From Vibrio rarus (lineage in GTDB: Bacteria > Pseudomonadota > Gammaproteobacteria > Enterobacterales > Vibrionaceae), in contig NZ_AP024900.1 of assembly GCF_024347075.1 (NCBI RefSeq), positions 1,364,001-1,428,000 on the forward strand: a stretch of DNA of 64,000 bases, read 5' to 3'. The position numbers were made by a program, and so were the translations under genes. The notes under the pieces are model-generated. The model searched no databases, was not told the origin of the DNA, and saw only the letters and a list, made by a program, of their open reading frames with translations. Shown here in pieces: positions 1-8,072 of this stretch; the first letter of the stretch is position 1, and every line of letters starts with the position of its first letter.

Positions 1-1310
1 GTGTAGTAGGGGTAAGAGGCTTGCACGGACTCAACAAAGCTGTAAGTTAATGTGCCATCAGCGTTCACGCTACGCCACATAAGACCTTGCATTACCCCTG
101 AGATCCACATTGCGACTATGTACAATACGGTACCCACAGTAGCTAACCAGAAGTGCACGTTAATCAGACCAACAGAGTACATACGCTCTTGTCCAAACAA
201 CTTCGGCACTAAGTGATAAACAGAACCAATGGAGACCATAGCTACCCAGCCTAATGCGCCTGAGTGTACGTGGCCGATAGTCCAGTCGGTGTAGTGTGAA
301 AGAGCGTTGACGGTTTTGATTGCCATCATTGGGCCTTCAAAGGTAGACATTCCATAGAAAGACAAGGACACAATCAAGAAGCGTAAAATAGGATCATAAC
401 GCAGCTTATGCCAAGCACCAGATAGGGTCATAATACCGTTGATCATGCCACCCCATGAAGGAGCAAACAGCACCAAAGACATCACCATACCCAGAGACTG
501 AGTCCAGTCAGGAAGTGCGGTGTAATGAAGATGGTGGGGGCCTGCCCATATGTACAGTGACACTAGAGCCCAAAAGTGAACAATTGAAAGACGGTATGAA
601 TAAACGGGGCGTTCAGCTTGTTTAGGGACAAAATAGTACATCATACCGAGGAAGCCTGCGGTAAGAAGGAAACCCACAGCATTATGGCCGTACCACCACT
701 GCACCATGGCATCCACAGCACCGGAGTACACCGAGTAGGATTTCATGCCAGAGACGGGAATGGCGAGGCTATTGACAATATGCAGTACCGCAACGGTCAA
801 TATAAAGGCACCAAAGAACCAGTTAGCCACATAAATATGCGATGTTTTCCGCTTGATGAGAGTACCAAAGAAGACGACGGCATACGCCACCCAAACGATA
901 GTGATTGCGATATCGATTGGCCACTCTAGTTCCGCATACTCTTTACCTGAGGTAAAACCTAAAGGCAATGAAATGGCGGCGGATAAAATGATCGCCTGCC
1001 AACCCCAGAAGGTGAATGCCACTAGTGGGCCACCAAACAGACGAGCTTGACAGGTACGTTGAACCACATAATAAGATGTGGCGAATAGGGCGCTTGTACC
1101 AAACGCAAAAATAACCGCGTTTGTATGAAGCGGTCGTAGACGAGAGTAGGTTAACCACGGCGTATCAAAGTTGAGCTGTGGCCAAACCAACTGAGCGGCA
1201 ATCAAAACACCCACACCCATGCCGACAATACCCCAGAGAATGGTCACTAAGGTAAATTGACGTACAACGGTGTAGTTGTAGTTTTGTTCAAGCTGCTGTT
1301 CTTGGCTCAT
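1..1310 (-). CDS. ccoN: cbb3-type cytochrome c oxidase subunit I (CcoN), 3' end cut by window
   Basis: Catalytic subunit of the high-affinity cbb3 oxidase in the inner membrane; it reduces oxygen to water and pumps protons under low oxygen. Reading the minus strand gives [16 protein letters not shown] at the start, then many hydrophobic segments. It has the heme-copper signatures [11 protein letters not shown] (a metal-binding His) and [14 protein letters not shown] (the paired His). About 436 codons are present; the family has about 475, so the C-terminus lies outside the window. Two in-frame ATGs exist, at 1316 and 1310. The GGAA at 1318-1321 is too close to the first and well spaced for the second, so 1310 is chosen. 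ccoO, ccoQ and ccoP would follow beyond position 1 (inference). It is divergent from the small gene at 1566. Confidence 0.96.
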   Translation of the reverse strand, partial: MSQEQQLEQNYNYTVVRQFTLVTILWGIVGMGVGVLIAAQLVWPQLNFDTPWLTYSRLRPLHTNAVIFAFGTSALFATSYYVVQRTCQARLFGGPLVAFTFWGWQAIILSAAISLPLGFTSGKEYAELEWPIDIAITIVWVAYAVVFFGTLIKRKTSHIYVANWFFGAFILTVAVLHIVNSLAIPVSGMKSYSVYSGAVDAMVQWWYGHNAVGFLLTAGFLGMMYYFVPKQAERPVYSYRLSIVHFWALVSLYIWAGPHHLHYTALPDWTQSLGMVMSLVLFAPSWGGMINGIMTLSGAWHKLRYDPILRFLIVSLSFYGMSTFEGPMMAIKTVNALSHYTDWTIGHVHSGALGWVAMVSIGSVYHLVPKLFGQERMYSVGLINVHFWLATVGTVLYIVAMWISGVMQGLMWRSVNADGTLTYSFVESVQASYPYY

Positions 1311-1405
1311 TTGCATGCTTCCAATTATTAATAACTACACTTTTCCAACACAACGCCAACAAGTTGACGCAACGACAAATATCACCAAAAACAATAGAAA
1401 ATGAG

Positions 1406-1419
1406 TTAAAGTGGCTCAA
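1406..1419. promoter_or_regulatory. weak FNR-like site in the ccoN upstream region
   Basis: The sequence TTAAAGTGGCTCAA matches the FNR consensus TTGAT-N4-ATCAA at 7 of 10 fixed positions. It lies about 100 bp upstream of ccoN. ccoNOQP operons are commonly activated by FNR under low oxygen, which is the only reason to list such a weak match. It may be chance. Confidence 0.25.
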
Positions 1420-1565
1420 ATTCATAAAAACCATTTTAATAGCGATATTAACAGTAAGAATTATACGGATTTAACATTTGAATGACAGAGACTTAACGAA
1501 CTGAATCCATAGAGTTTTACTATTTAATGTAAAAAGTTTGAAGTTTGTTACAAAGGAAGAAATTT

Positions 1566-1934
1566 ATGGCTGCGGAAAAAATCACCAAAGGGCGTTTAAT
1601 TCAGATTGTTGTGACTTTATCGGTGCTTATCGCTGTTTTTAGTTGGCGAACAATTCAACACTCATCGACAAATGCGACTCATTACCAACAATGTTGGACG
1701 CAACAACCGTGTGAGATACGATTAGGTGAGACTCTGTACCGTTTAAGGTTAAGTGAAAGTAACACTGAATTTAGTGTGATAACAGATCAAATAGGAGGAA
1801 ATAAGGCTTTAATCCACTATTATGGTGCAAGCTATCAAATCTCAACACTTATCCCTATAGATAGTGACAAACCTTTACAGTTTACTATGGATAATGAAGA
1901 GAATAGTGTACGTGTGGTTGTTAATAAAAAGTAA
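1566..1934 (+). CDS. small membrane-anchored hypothetical protein next to ccoN
   Basis: No family was recognised. The product has 122 residues: a short charged N-terminus (MAAEKITKGR), one hydrophobic segment at about residues 11-26 (LIQIVVTLSVLIAVFSW), and a polar, probably periplasmic remainder. That remainder contains two close cysteines in CWTQQPC. A TTG at 1545 could extend it by 7 residues, but AAGGAAG at 1553-1559 is well placed for the ATG at 1566, so that start is used. It is divergent from ccoN across about 250 bp. The position suggests a link to cbb3 oxidase or low-oxygen physiology, but this is inference from location only. Confidence 0.7.
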   Translation: MAAEKITKGRLIQIVVTLSVLIAVFSWRTIQHSSTNATHYQQCWTQQPCEIRLGETLYRLRLSESNTEFSVITDQIGGNKALIHYYGASYQISTLIPIDSDKPLQFTMDNEENSVRVVVNKK

Positions 1935-2129
1935 ATAAACAGGGCGAGGGCAATGTGTTCATTCCCAGTGTCATCGCCGATGTATTATGAACTTACGCTG
2001 TGCATGCGCCAAGCAACCAACATTTGTGCCTCATCCAAGTAATAGCTAACCATTTACAATGTAGCATTGTTAGTGAGTGAGGTTGTGTCCATACTATTGC
2101 TTACGATATAACTTATAAGACTTAAACTA

Positions 2130-2161
2130 AACAAAAAAAAGGCCGGAGAAAACTCCGACCA
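2130..2161 (-). terminator. rho-independent terminator of the repeat lipoprotein gene
   Basis: On the minus strand an 8-bp stem GGTCGGAG / CTCCGGCC (one G-U pair) with a TTTT loop is followed by eight T. It lies 22 bp after the stop codon of the gene at 2183-7423. A nearly identical hairpin recurs at 7636-7655. Confidence 0.9.
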
Positions 2162-2182
2162 TATAGATTAAGCGATCAACCG

Positions 2183-5100
2183 TTAGAATAGATCAGATTT
2201 AACATTATCAAAGTATGCTAGGTTTGTATCACCTTTAGTATCACCGGTGTAAAGTCCCAACTCTGTTGGAACTGTATCACCATATCCAGTAGCAGTTTGA
2301 TCCGCATCTTTAACAATGTCGCTGCCATCTAAGTTGATAGTATATTTATTAGATTCCGTCCAAGAAATTTTAAACGTATGCCAAGTATCAAGAGTCAGAT
2401 GATCCTCAATAACCTCATCATTTACACTTTTTGTATGGGCAATAACTAATTTTTCAGCTTCTTGTTTAATTTCAATGTATCTATCTTTATTATTAGAACT
2501 CTTACCTATTTTAATATAAGTGAAGTTTTCGTTAGCTGCTGGGAAAAAAGCATCAAGCGACACAGCCCCACTAGTCGCATCAGATTTGAATGGTAACGCG
2601 ACATATGGTTTATCCGTTGTACTATTATCTTTTAATAGTAATGATTTTTCACTTCCACTCGCCACTTGGTCTTTAGAAATAATAGCGGTTAGTCCAATTT
2701 TACTGGCATCAGGAACTTTCCAGTCACCACCAACCGTATCACCAACGGCATAGGATTCAAAATCATCTCCACTTGCGGATGCGTGTGTTGATGGAGATAC
2801 CGCTGGTTGAGTAGGTGATGGTGCTTTAGTTTTAGGTGCTACAACTTTAACAGGTTTAGTTTTAGGTGCTTTAGTTTTAGGTGTTTCAACTTTCGTAGGA
2901 TGAGTAGGTGCGGTTACTGGTGTAGGTTGCGCACTTCCATCAAGGTTGAATGCGACATGGTCAATATAAACCTTATTACCCGTACCCGCTTCTGAACCTG
3001 TTGTAATAAGCAATTGCGATGGTTCTACTCTTCTAACAAACTGGTCAATAGTGAAAATCATAACCGTTGTCGCATTTTCGCCATCGACAGATGTAGTATA
3101 CACTCCGGTCTTATAATCCCATTTCATTGAAATGGTATGCCATTCATCACGCGAAACATGCCCAACGAGCTTACTACCATGATTTCCTTCAAGATAGAGA
3201 TCTTCATCCTTTAAGTGAAGCGTATAAACCCCAGGGTTAGTGGTATCACTTAAAACAAAATAGGTGTCATCATCATTAGAACTTGGTATTAACGTATCAA
3301 ACGTTACTGTACCATTCTCAACCTGTTGGTCTTTAAATAGTAATGCAACATGCGTCTCTTCTGTTGAACTACTGTCTTTGATCAATAATGACTGAGTGCT
3401 ATTAGTGCCTTTAGCTGGAGTTAGATTCATTGCATCAAAGCCACCAGTGTACTTCACCCAACTTTCACTAATTGTGGATGATTCTAGATCATCACCCAGT
3501 GTGCCATGAATTACAGGTTTCTGTGCTGCAACTTTAACAGGTTCAGTTTTAGGTGCTTTAGTTTTAGGTGCTACAACTTTAACAGGTTTAGTTTTAGGTG
3601 CTTTAGTTTTAGGTGTTTCAACTTTCGTAGGTTGAGTAGGTGCGGTTACTGGTGCAGGTTGCGCACTTCCATCAAGGTTGAATGCGACATTATCAATGTA
3701 AACCTTATTACCCGTACCCGTTTCTGAACCTGTTGTAATAAGCAATTGTGATGGTTTTATTCTGTTAACAAACTGGTCAATAGTGAAAATCATAACCGTT
3801 GTCTCATTTGCGCCATCCACAGATGTAGTATAGTTTCCGCTATGACGATCCCATTTCATTGAAATGGTATGCCATTGATCACACGAAACATGCCCAACGA
3901 GCTTACTACCATGATTTCCTTCCAGATAGAGATCTTCATCCTTTAAGTGAAGCGTATAAAACCCAGGGTTAGTGGTATCACTTAAAACAAAATAGGTGTC
4001 ATCATCATTAGAACTTGGTATTAACGTATCAAAGGTGACGGTACCATTCTCAACATTTTGGTCTTTAAATAGTAATGCAACATGCGTCTCTTCTATTGAA
4101 CTACTGTCTTTTATCAATAATGACTGAGTGCTATTAGTGCCTTTAGCTGGAGTTAGATTCATTGCATCAAAGCCACCAGTGTACTTCACCCAACTTTCAC
4201 TAATTGTGGATGATTCTAGATCATCACCCAGTGTGCCATGAATTACAGGTTTCTGTGCTGCAACTTTAACAGGTTCAGTTTTAGGTGCTTTAGTTTTAGG
4301 TGCTACAACTTTAACAGGTTTAGTTTTAGGTGCTTTAGTTTTAGGTGTTTTAACTTTCGTAGGTTGAGTAGGTGCGGTTACTGGTGTAGGTTGCGCACTT
4401 CCATCAAGGTTGAATGCGACATTATCAATGTAAACCTTATTACCCGTACCCGTTTCTGAACCTGTTGTAATAAGCAATTGTGATGGTTTTATTCTGTTAA
4501 CAAACTGGTCAATAGTGAAAATCATAACCGTTGTCTCATTTGCGCCATCCACAGATGTAGTATAGTTTCCGCTATGACGATCCCATTTCATTGAAATGGT
4601 ATGCCATTGATCACACGAAACATGCCCAACGAGCTTACTACCATGATTCCCTTCCAGATAGAGAGCTTCATCCTTTAAGTGAAGCGTATAAAACCCAGAG
4701 TTAGTGGTATCACTTAAAACAAAATAGGTGTCATCATCATTAGAACTTGCTATTAACGTATCAAAGGTGACGGTACCATTCTCAACCTTTTGGTCTTTAA
4801 ATAGTAATGCAACATGCGTCTCTTCTATTGAACTACTGTCTTTTATCAATAATGACTGAGTGCTATTAGTGCCTTTAGCTGAAGTAAGCCTCATTGCATC
4901 AGAGCTACCAGTGTACTTCACCCAACTTTCACTAATTGTGGATGATTCTAGATCATCACCCAGTGTGCCATGAATTACAGGTTTCTGTGCTGCAACTTTA
5001 ACAGGTTCAGTTTTAGGTGCTTTAGTTTTAGGTGTTTTAACTTTCGTAGGTTGAGTAGGTGCGGTTACTGGTGTAGGTTGCGCACTTCCATCAAGGTTGA

Positions 5101-7423
5101 ATGCGACATTATCAATGTAAACGTTATTACCCGTACCCGTTTCTGAACCTGTTGTAATAAGCAATTGTGATGGTTTTATTCTGTTAACAAACTGGTCAAT
5201 AGTGAAAATCATAACCGTTGTCTCATTTGCGCCATCGACAGACGTAGTATAGTTTCCGCTATAACGATCCCATTTCATTGAAATGGTATGCCATTTATCA
5301 CGCGAAACATGCCCAACGAGCTTACTACTATAATTCCCTTCCAGATAGAGATCTTCATCCTTTAAGTGAAGCGTATAAAATCCAGAGTTAGTGGTATCAC
5401 TTAAAACAAAATAGGTGTCATCATCATTAGAACTTGGTATTAACGTATCAAAGGTGACGGTACCATTCTCAACATTTTGGTCTTTAAATAGTAATGCAAC
5501 ATGCGTCTCTTCTATTGAACTACTGTCTTTTATCAATAATGACTGAGTACCACCGTTAGCTTTATCAGTAGTTAAACCCATTGCATCAGAACCACCAGAG
5601 TATTTCACCCAACTTTCACTCAGTGTAGATGACTCTAAATCATCACTCAGTGTGCCATGAATTACAGGTTTCTGTGCTGCAACTTTAACAGGTTCAGTTT
5701 TAGGTGCTTTAGTTTTAGGTGTTTCAACTTTCGTTGGTTGAGTCACTGGGGATTTAGCTTCTGGTGCCTTGGTTTCAGGTGCTTTAGTTTTAGGTGTTTC
5801 AACTTTCGTTGGTTGAGTCACTGGGGTTTTAACTTCTGGTGCCTTAGTTTCAGGTGCTTCTGTTTTAGGTGTTTCAACTTTCGTTGGTTGAGTCGCAGGG
5901 GGTTTAACTTTTGGTGCCTTGGTTTCAGGTGCTTTAGTTTTAGGTGTTTCAACTTTCGTTAGTTGAGTCGCAGGGTTTTTAACTTCTGGTGCCTTGGTTT
6001 CAGGAGTTTTAGTTTTATGTGTTTTAACTTTCGTTGGTTGAGTCGCAGGGGGTTTAACTTTTGGTGCCTTGGTTTCAGGTGATTTAGTTTTAGGTGCTAC
6101 AACTTTAACAGGTTTAGTTTTAGGTGCTTTAGTTTTAGGTGTTTCAACTTTCGTTGGTTGAGTCACTGGGGATTTAGCTTCTGGTGCCTTGGTTTCAGGT
6201 GCTTTAGTTTTAGGTGTTTCAACTTTCGTTGGTTGAGTCACTGGGGTTTTAACTTCTGGTGCCTTAGTTTCAGGTGCTTCTGTTTTAGGTGTTTCAACTT
6301 TCGTTGGTTGAGTCGCTGGGGGTTTAACTTTTGGTGCCTTGGTTTCAGGTGCTTTAGTTTTAGGTGTTTCAACTTTCGTTAGTTGAGTCGCAGGGTTTTT
6401 AACTTCTGGTGCCTTGGTTTCAGGAGTTTTAGTTTTATGTGTTTTAACTTTCGTTAGTTGAGTCGCAGGGGTTTTAACTTTTGGTGTCTTGGTTTCAGGA
6501 GTTTTAGTTTTATGTGTTTTAACTTTCGTTGGTTGAGTCGCAGGGGTTTTAACTTTTGGTGCCTTGGTTTCAGGTGCTTTAGTTTCAGCAGTGTTAACTA
6601 CAGGTGTCTTAACTTCTGAGGTCTTAACTAAGGGAGTATTAACTATGGGTGTCTTAATTGCTTTATTATTAGTTTCAGGAGCTTTAGTTTTAGGTGTTTC
6701 AACTTTCGTTGGTTGAGTCACTGGGGTTTTAACTTCTGGTGCCTTGGTTTCAGGTGCTTTAGTTTCAGCAGTGTTAACTACAGGTGTCTTAACTTCTGAG
6801 GTCTTAACTAAGGGAGTATTAACTATGGGTGTCTTAATTGCTTTATTATTAGTTTCAGGAGCTTTAGTTTTAGGTGTTTCAACTTTCGTTGGTTGAGTCA
6901 CTGGGGTTTTAACTTCTGGTGCCTTGGTTTCAGGTGCTTTAGTTTCAGCAGTGTTAACTACAGGTGTCTTAACTTCTGAGGTCTTAACTAAGGGAGTATT
7001 AACTATGGGTGTCTTAATTGCTTTATTATTAGTTTCAGGAGCTTTAGTTTTAGGTGTTTCAACTTTCGTTGGTTGAGTCACTGGGGTTTTAGCTTCTGGT
7101 GCCTTGGTTTCAGGTGCTTTAGTTTCAGCAGTGTTAACTACAGGTGTCTTAACTTCTGAGGTCTTAACTAAGGGAGTATTAACTATGGGTGTCTTAATTG
7201 CTTTATTATTAGTTTCAGGAGCTTTAGTTTTAGGTGTTTCAACTTTCGTTGGTTGAGTCGCAGGGGGTTTAGCTTCTGATGCCTTGGTTTCAGGTGCTTT
7301 AATTTCAGCAGTGTTAACTACAGGTGTTAGTTGCGTTGTAGAAGTCGTTGAATGTCCTTCATTAGAATTACATGCTGTTAATACAGCCAAAGCTAAAGGT
7401 ATCATCAAAAATTTTGATTTCAT
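2183..7423 (-). CDS. giant repeat lipoprotein with Pro/Thr/Lys stalk and five lectin-like domains
   Basis: Predicted surface or outer-membrane lipoprotein of 1746 residues; no named family recognised. The signal peptide ends in the lipobox VLTAC, so Cys18 would be lipidated. Residues about 30-590 are a low-complexity stalk of TKAPETKAPE and TQPTKVETPK units, including four DNA-identical 180-bp repeats. Four near-identical domains of about 190 residues follow (roughly 588-780, 816-1010, 1063-1254, 1306-1496). Each starts GDDLESS and carries WHTISMKWD and YIDNVAFNLDGS. They are joined by KTKPVKVVAPKTKAP linkers. A fifth, diverged copy (about 1548-1745) starts GDDFESYAVGD and ends in FDNVKSDLF. 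The pattern resembles concanavalin-A-like jelly rolls found in polysaccharide-binding or lyase proteins, so sugar binding is inferred. The gene has its own terminator and no operon partner. The repeats make copy-number variation and assembly collapse likely. Confidence 0.85.
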   Translation of the reverse strand: MKSKFLMIPLALAVLTACNSNEGHSTTSTTQLTPVVNTAEIKAPETKASEAKPPATQPTKVETPKTKAPETNNKAIKTPIVNTPLVKTSEVKTPVVNTAETKAPETKAPEAKTPVTQPTKVETPKTKAPETNNKAIKTPIVNTPLVKTSEVKTPVVNTAETKAPETKAPEVKTPVTQPTKVETPKTKAPETNNKAIKTPIVNTPLVKTSEVKTPVVNTAETKAPETKAPEVKTPVTQPTKVETPKTKAPETNNKAIKTPIVNTPLVKTSEVKTPVVNTAETKAPETKAPKVKTPATQPTKVKTHKTKTPETKTPKVKTPATQLTKVKTHKTKTPETKAPEVKNPATQLTKVETPKTKAPETKAPKVKPPATQPTKVETPKTEAPETKAPEVKTPVTQPTKVETPKTKAPETKAPEAKSPVTQPTKVETPKTKAPKTKPVKVVAPKTKSPETKAPKVKPPATQPTKVKTHKTKTPETKAPEVKNPATQLTKVETPKTKAPETKAPKVKPPATQPTKVETPKTEAPETKAPEVKTPVTQPTKVETPKTKAPETKAPEAKSPVTQPTKVETPKTKAPKTEPVKVAAQKPVIHGTLSDDLESSTLSESWVKYSGGSDAMGLTTDKANGGTQSLLIKDSSSIEETHVALLFKDQNVENGTVTFDTLIPSSNDDDTYFVLSDTTNSGFYTLHLKDEDLYLEGNYSSKLVGHVSRDKWHTISMKWDRYSGNYTTSVDGANETTVMIFTIDQFVNRIKPSQLLITTGSETGTGNNVYIDNVAFNLDGSAQPTPVTAPTQPTKVKTPKTKAPKTEPVKVAAQKPVIHGTLGDDLESSTISESWVKYTGSSDAMRLTSAKGTNSTQSLLIKDSSSIEETHVALLFKDQKVENGTVTFDTLIASSNDDDTYFVLSDTTNSGFYTLHLKDEALYLEGNHGSKLVGHVSCDQWHTISMKWDRHSGNYTTSVDGANETTVMIFTIDQFVNRIKPSQLLITTGSETGTGNKVYIDNVAFNLDGSAQPTPVTAPTQPTKVKTPKTKAPKTKPVKVVAPKTKAPKTEPVKVAAQKPVIHGTLGDDLESSTISESWVKYTGGFDAMNLTPAKGTNSTQSLLIKDSSSIEETHVALLFKDQNVENGTVTFDTLIPSSNDDDTYFVLSDTTNPGFYTLHLKDEDLYLEGNHGSKLVGHVSCDQWHTISMKWDRHSGNYTTSVDGANETTVMIFTIDQFVNRIKPSQLLITTGSETGTGNKVYIDNVAFNLDGSAQPAPVTAPTQPTKVETPKTKAPKTKPVKVVAPKTKAPKTEPVKVAAQKPVIHGTLGDDLESSTISESWVKYTGGFDAMNLTPAKGTNSTQSLLIKDSSSTEETHVALLFKDQQVENGTVTFDTLIPSSNDDDTYFVLSDTTNPGVYTLHLKDEDLYLEGNHGSKLVGHVSRDEWHTISMKWDYKTGVYTTSVDGENATTVMIFTIDQFVRRVEPSQLLITTGSEAGTGNKVYIDHVAFNLDGSAQPTPVTAPTHPTKVETPKTKAPKTKPVKVVAPKTKAPSPTQPAVSPSTHASASGDDFESYAVGDTVGGDWKVPDASKIGLTAIISKDQVASGSEKSLLLKDNSTTDKPYVALPFKSDATSGAVSLDAFFPAANENFTYIKIGKSSNNKDRYIEIKQEAEKLVIAHTKSVNDEVIEDHLTLDTWHTFKISWTESNKYTINLDGSDIVKDADQTATGYGDTVPTELGLYTGDTKGDTNLAYFDNVKSDLF
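2930..5660 (-). repeat. four tandem copies of a ~0.7-kb lectin-like domain unit
   Basis: Four near-identical domain-plus-linker units occupy about 2930-3505, 3655-4237, 4387-4970 and 5075-5660 of the lipoprotein gene. The second and third units repeat almost base for base at a 732-bp offset; for example, the stretch at 3506 recurs at 4238. Synonymous differences are few, so the duplication is recent or kept uniform by recombination. Confidence 0.9.
5690..6540 (-). repeat. 420-bp segmental duplication in the Pro/Thr/Lys stalk
   Basis: The block at about 5690-6050 is repeated at 6110-6470 with an offset of 420 bp and very few mismatches; one example is a single A/T change at 5897 versus 6317. 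Both copies are made of a shorter unit of about 20 residues (TQPTKVETPKTKAPETKAPE and variants). Confidence 0.85.
6588..7310 (-). repeat. four 180-bp tandem repeats (60-residue units)
   Basis: The same 180-bp sequence starts near 6588, 6768, 6948 and 7128 with almost no differences, followed by a partial unit. Each encodes 60 residues containing NTAETKAPETKAPE, TQPTKVETPK and NNKAIKTPIVNTPLVKTSEV. 180 is a multiple of 3, so gain or loss of units keeps the frame. Confidence 0.93.
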
Positions 7424-7631
7424 AATATATCCATTATATTAGATAGAGAATATCCCCTTACACTTTTATTACTTTGATAAAAACAGAGATAACTTTATAT
7501 TATTACTATACGCTTCTCGTCGTTCAACCTTAAATCTCATCATATATATCGTGCGGTCAAGCAGATATATAAATATGATGCTAAATCTATGCTTCCATTT
7601 TTAGGTTGTATAATTAAAAAACCTAAAAATA
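7424..7631. other. AT-rich upstream region of the repeat lipoprotein gene
   Basis: No gene is seen. The region is very AT-rich and must hold the promoter of the minus-strand lipoprotein gene. A GGAT lies upstream of the ATG at 7423. No operator was recognised. Confidence 0.5.
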
Positions 7632-7660
7632 AAAAGGCCGGAGAAACCTCCGGCCATATC
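7632..7660 (-). terminator. rho-independent terminator, near-copy of the one at 2130
   Basis: A perfect 8-bp stem GGCCGGAG / CTCCGGCC (7636-7655), followed on the minus strand by a T-rich run. No intact minus-strand gene ends here; only a decayed transposase frame lies upstream. It may therefore be the leftover end of a lost gene or a duplicated terminus of the neighbouring lipoprotein gene. Confidence 0.8.
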
Positions 7661-7739
7661 AAATAAATTATCAAACGATTCATAGACCAGGGCAAACGCA
7701 CAACCGAAGCGGGTTGCTCTGCACTTAATTTCTTTGAAC

Positions 7740-7933
7740 TGATGTAATATCGATATTAAGCCTACTGATTTACCTTTTTCATATCGAAAGTTCTCGATCA
7801 TCACTAACGCTTTGAGGTTTTCCCAGCGAGTAAAGTCTCCGTTAAGTCGCTTATTATCAAATACATAGCATTTTCTTGATTCAACTCGACCATAACTTCT
7901 CTCTTTATCATGCGTTGCTAATGAAGTAATACG
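7740..7933 (-). pseudogene. ISAs1-family transposase fragment
   Basis: A minus-strand frame open from 7933 contains RSYGRVESRKCYVF, then RWENLKALVMIE and YEKGKS. This pattern (HGRxExR ... WxxLK.xVMxE ... KGK) is typical of the middle of ISAs1-family DDE transposases, which usually have about 370 residues. Only about 60 residues are recognisable. There is a stop just upstream (TGA at 7934-7936), no start, and the similarity fades after KGKS. The fragment ends only about 30 bp from the 3' end of the group II intron. Confidence 0.6.
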
Positions 7934-8003
7934 TCATATTTAACTACTAAAAGATGGTATGTGTCGGGTGGACGACACTTGTTACCAAGTGCCGTCTCCC
8001 TAA

Positions 8004-8037
8004 GAACCGTACGTGCAACTTTCACTGCATACGGCTC
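8004..8037 (-). ncRNA. group II intron domain V catalytic hairpin
   Basis: A 34-nt hairpin with a GAAA-type tetraloop context (CAGTGAAAGTTG) and arms GAGCCGTATG / GTACGGTTC. This is the most conserved ribozyme element and places the 3' splice site about 40 nt downstream. Confidence 0.92.
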
Positions 8038-8072
8038 AAGCCTCCACTAAGGCATCATTGATACCCAGCAAC

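Noticed and set aside
3506..6382. Plus-strand Cys/Phe/Arg-rich frames (3506, 4238, 5657, 6158)
   Set aside because: They are the complement of the Pro/Thr/Lys repeat codons of the lipoprotein gene; their sequence is fully explained by that repeat.
6588..7310. Regular 180-bp repeats as a CRISPR-like array
   Set aside because: Units are contiguous, in frame and coding, with no unique spacers and no cas genes nearby.
7601..7804. Minus-strand 67-residue frame as a gene
   Set aside because: It runs through a strong terminator (7636-7655) and is the tail of the decayed transposase frame; no ribosome site.
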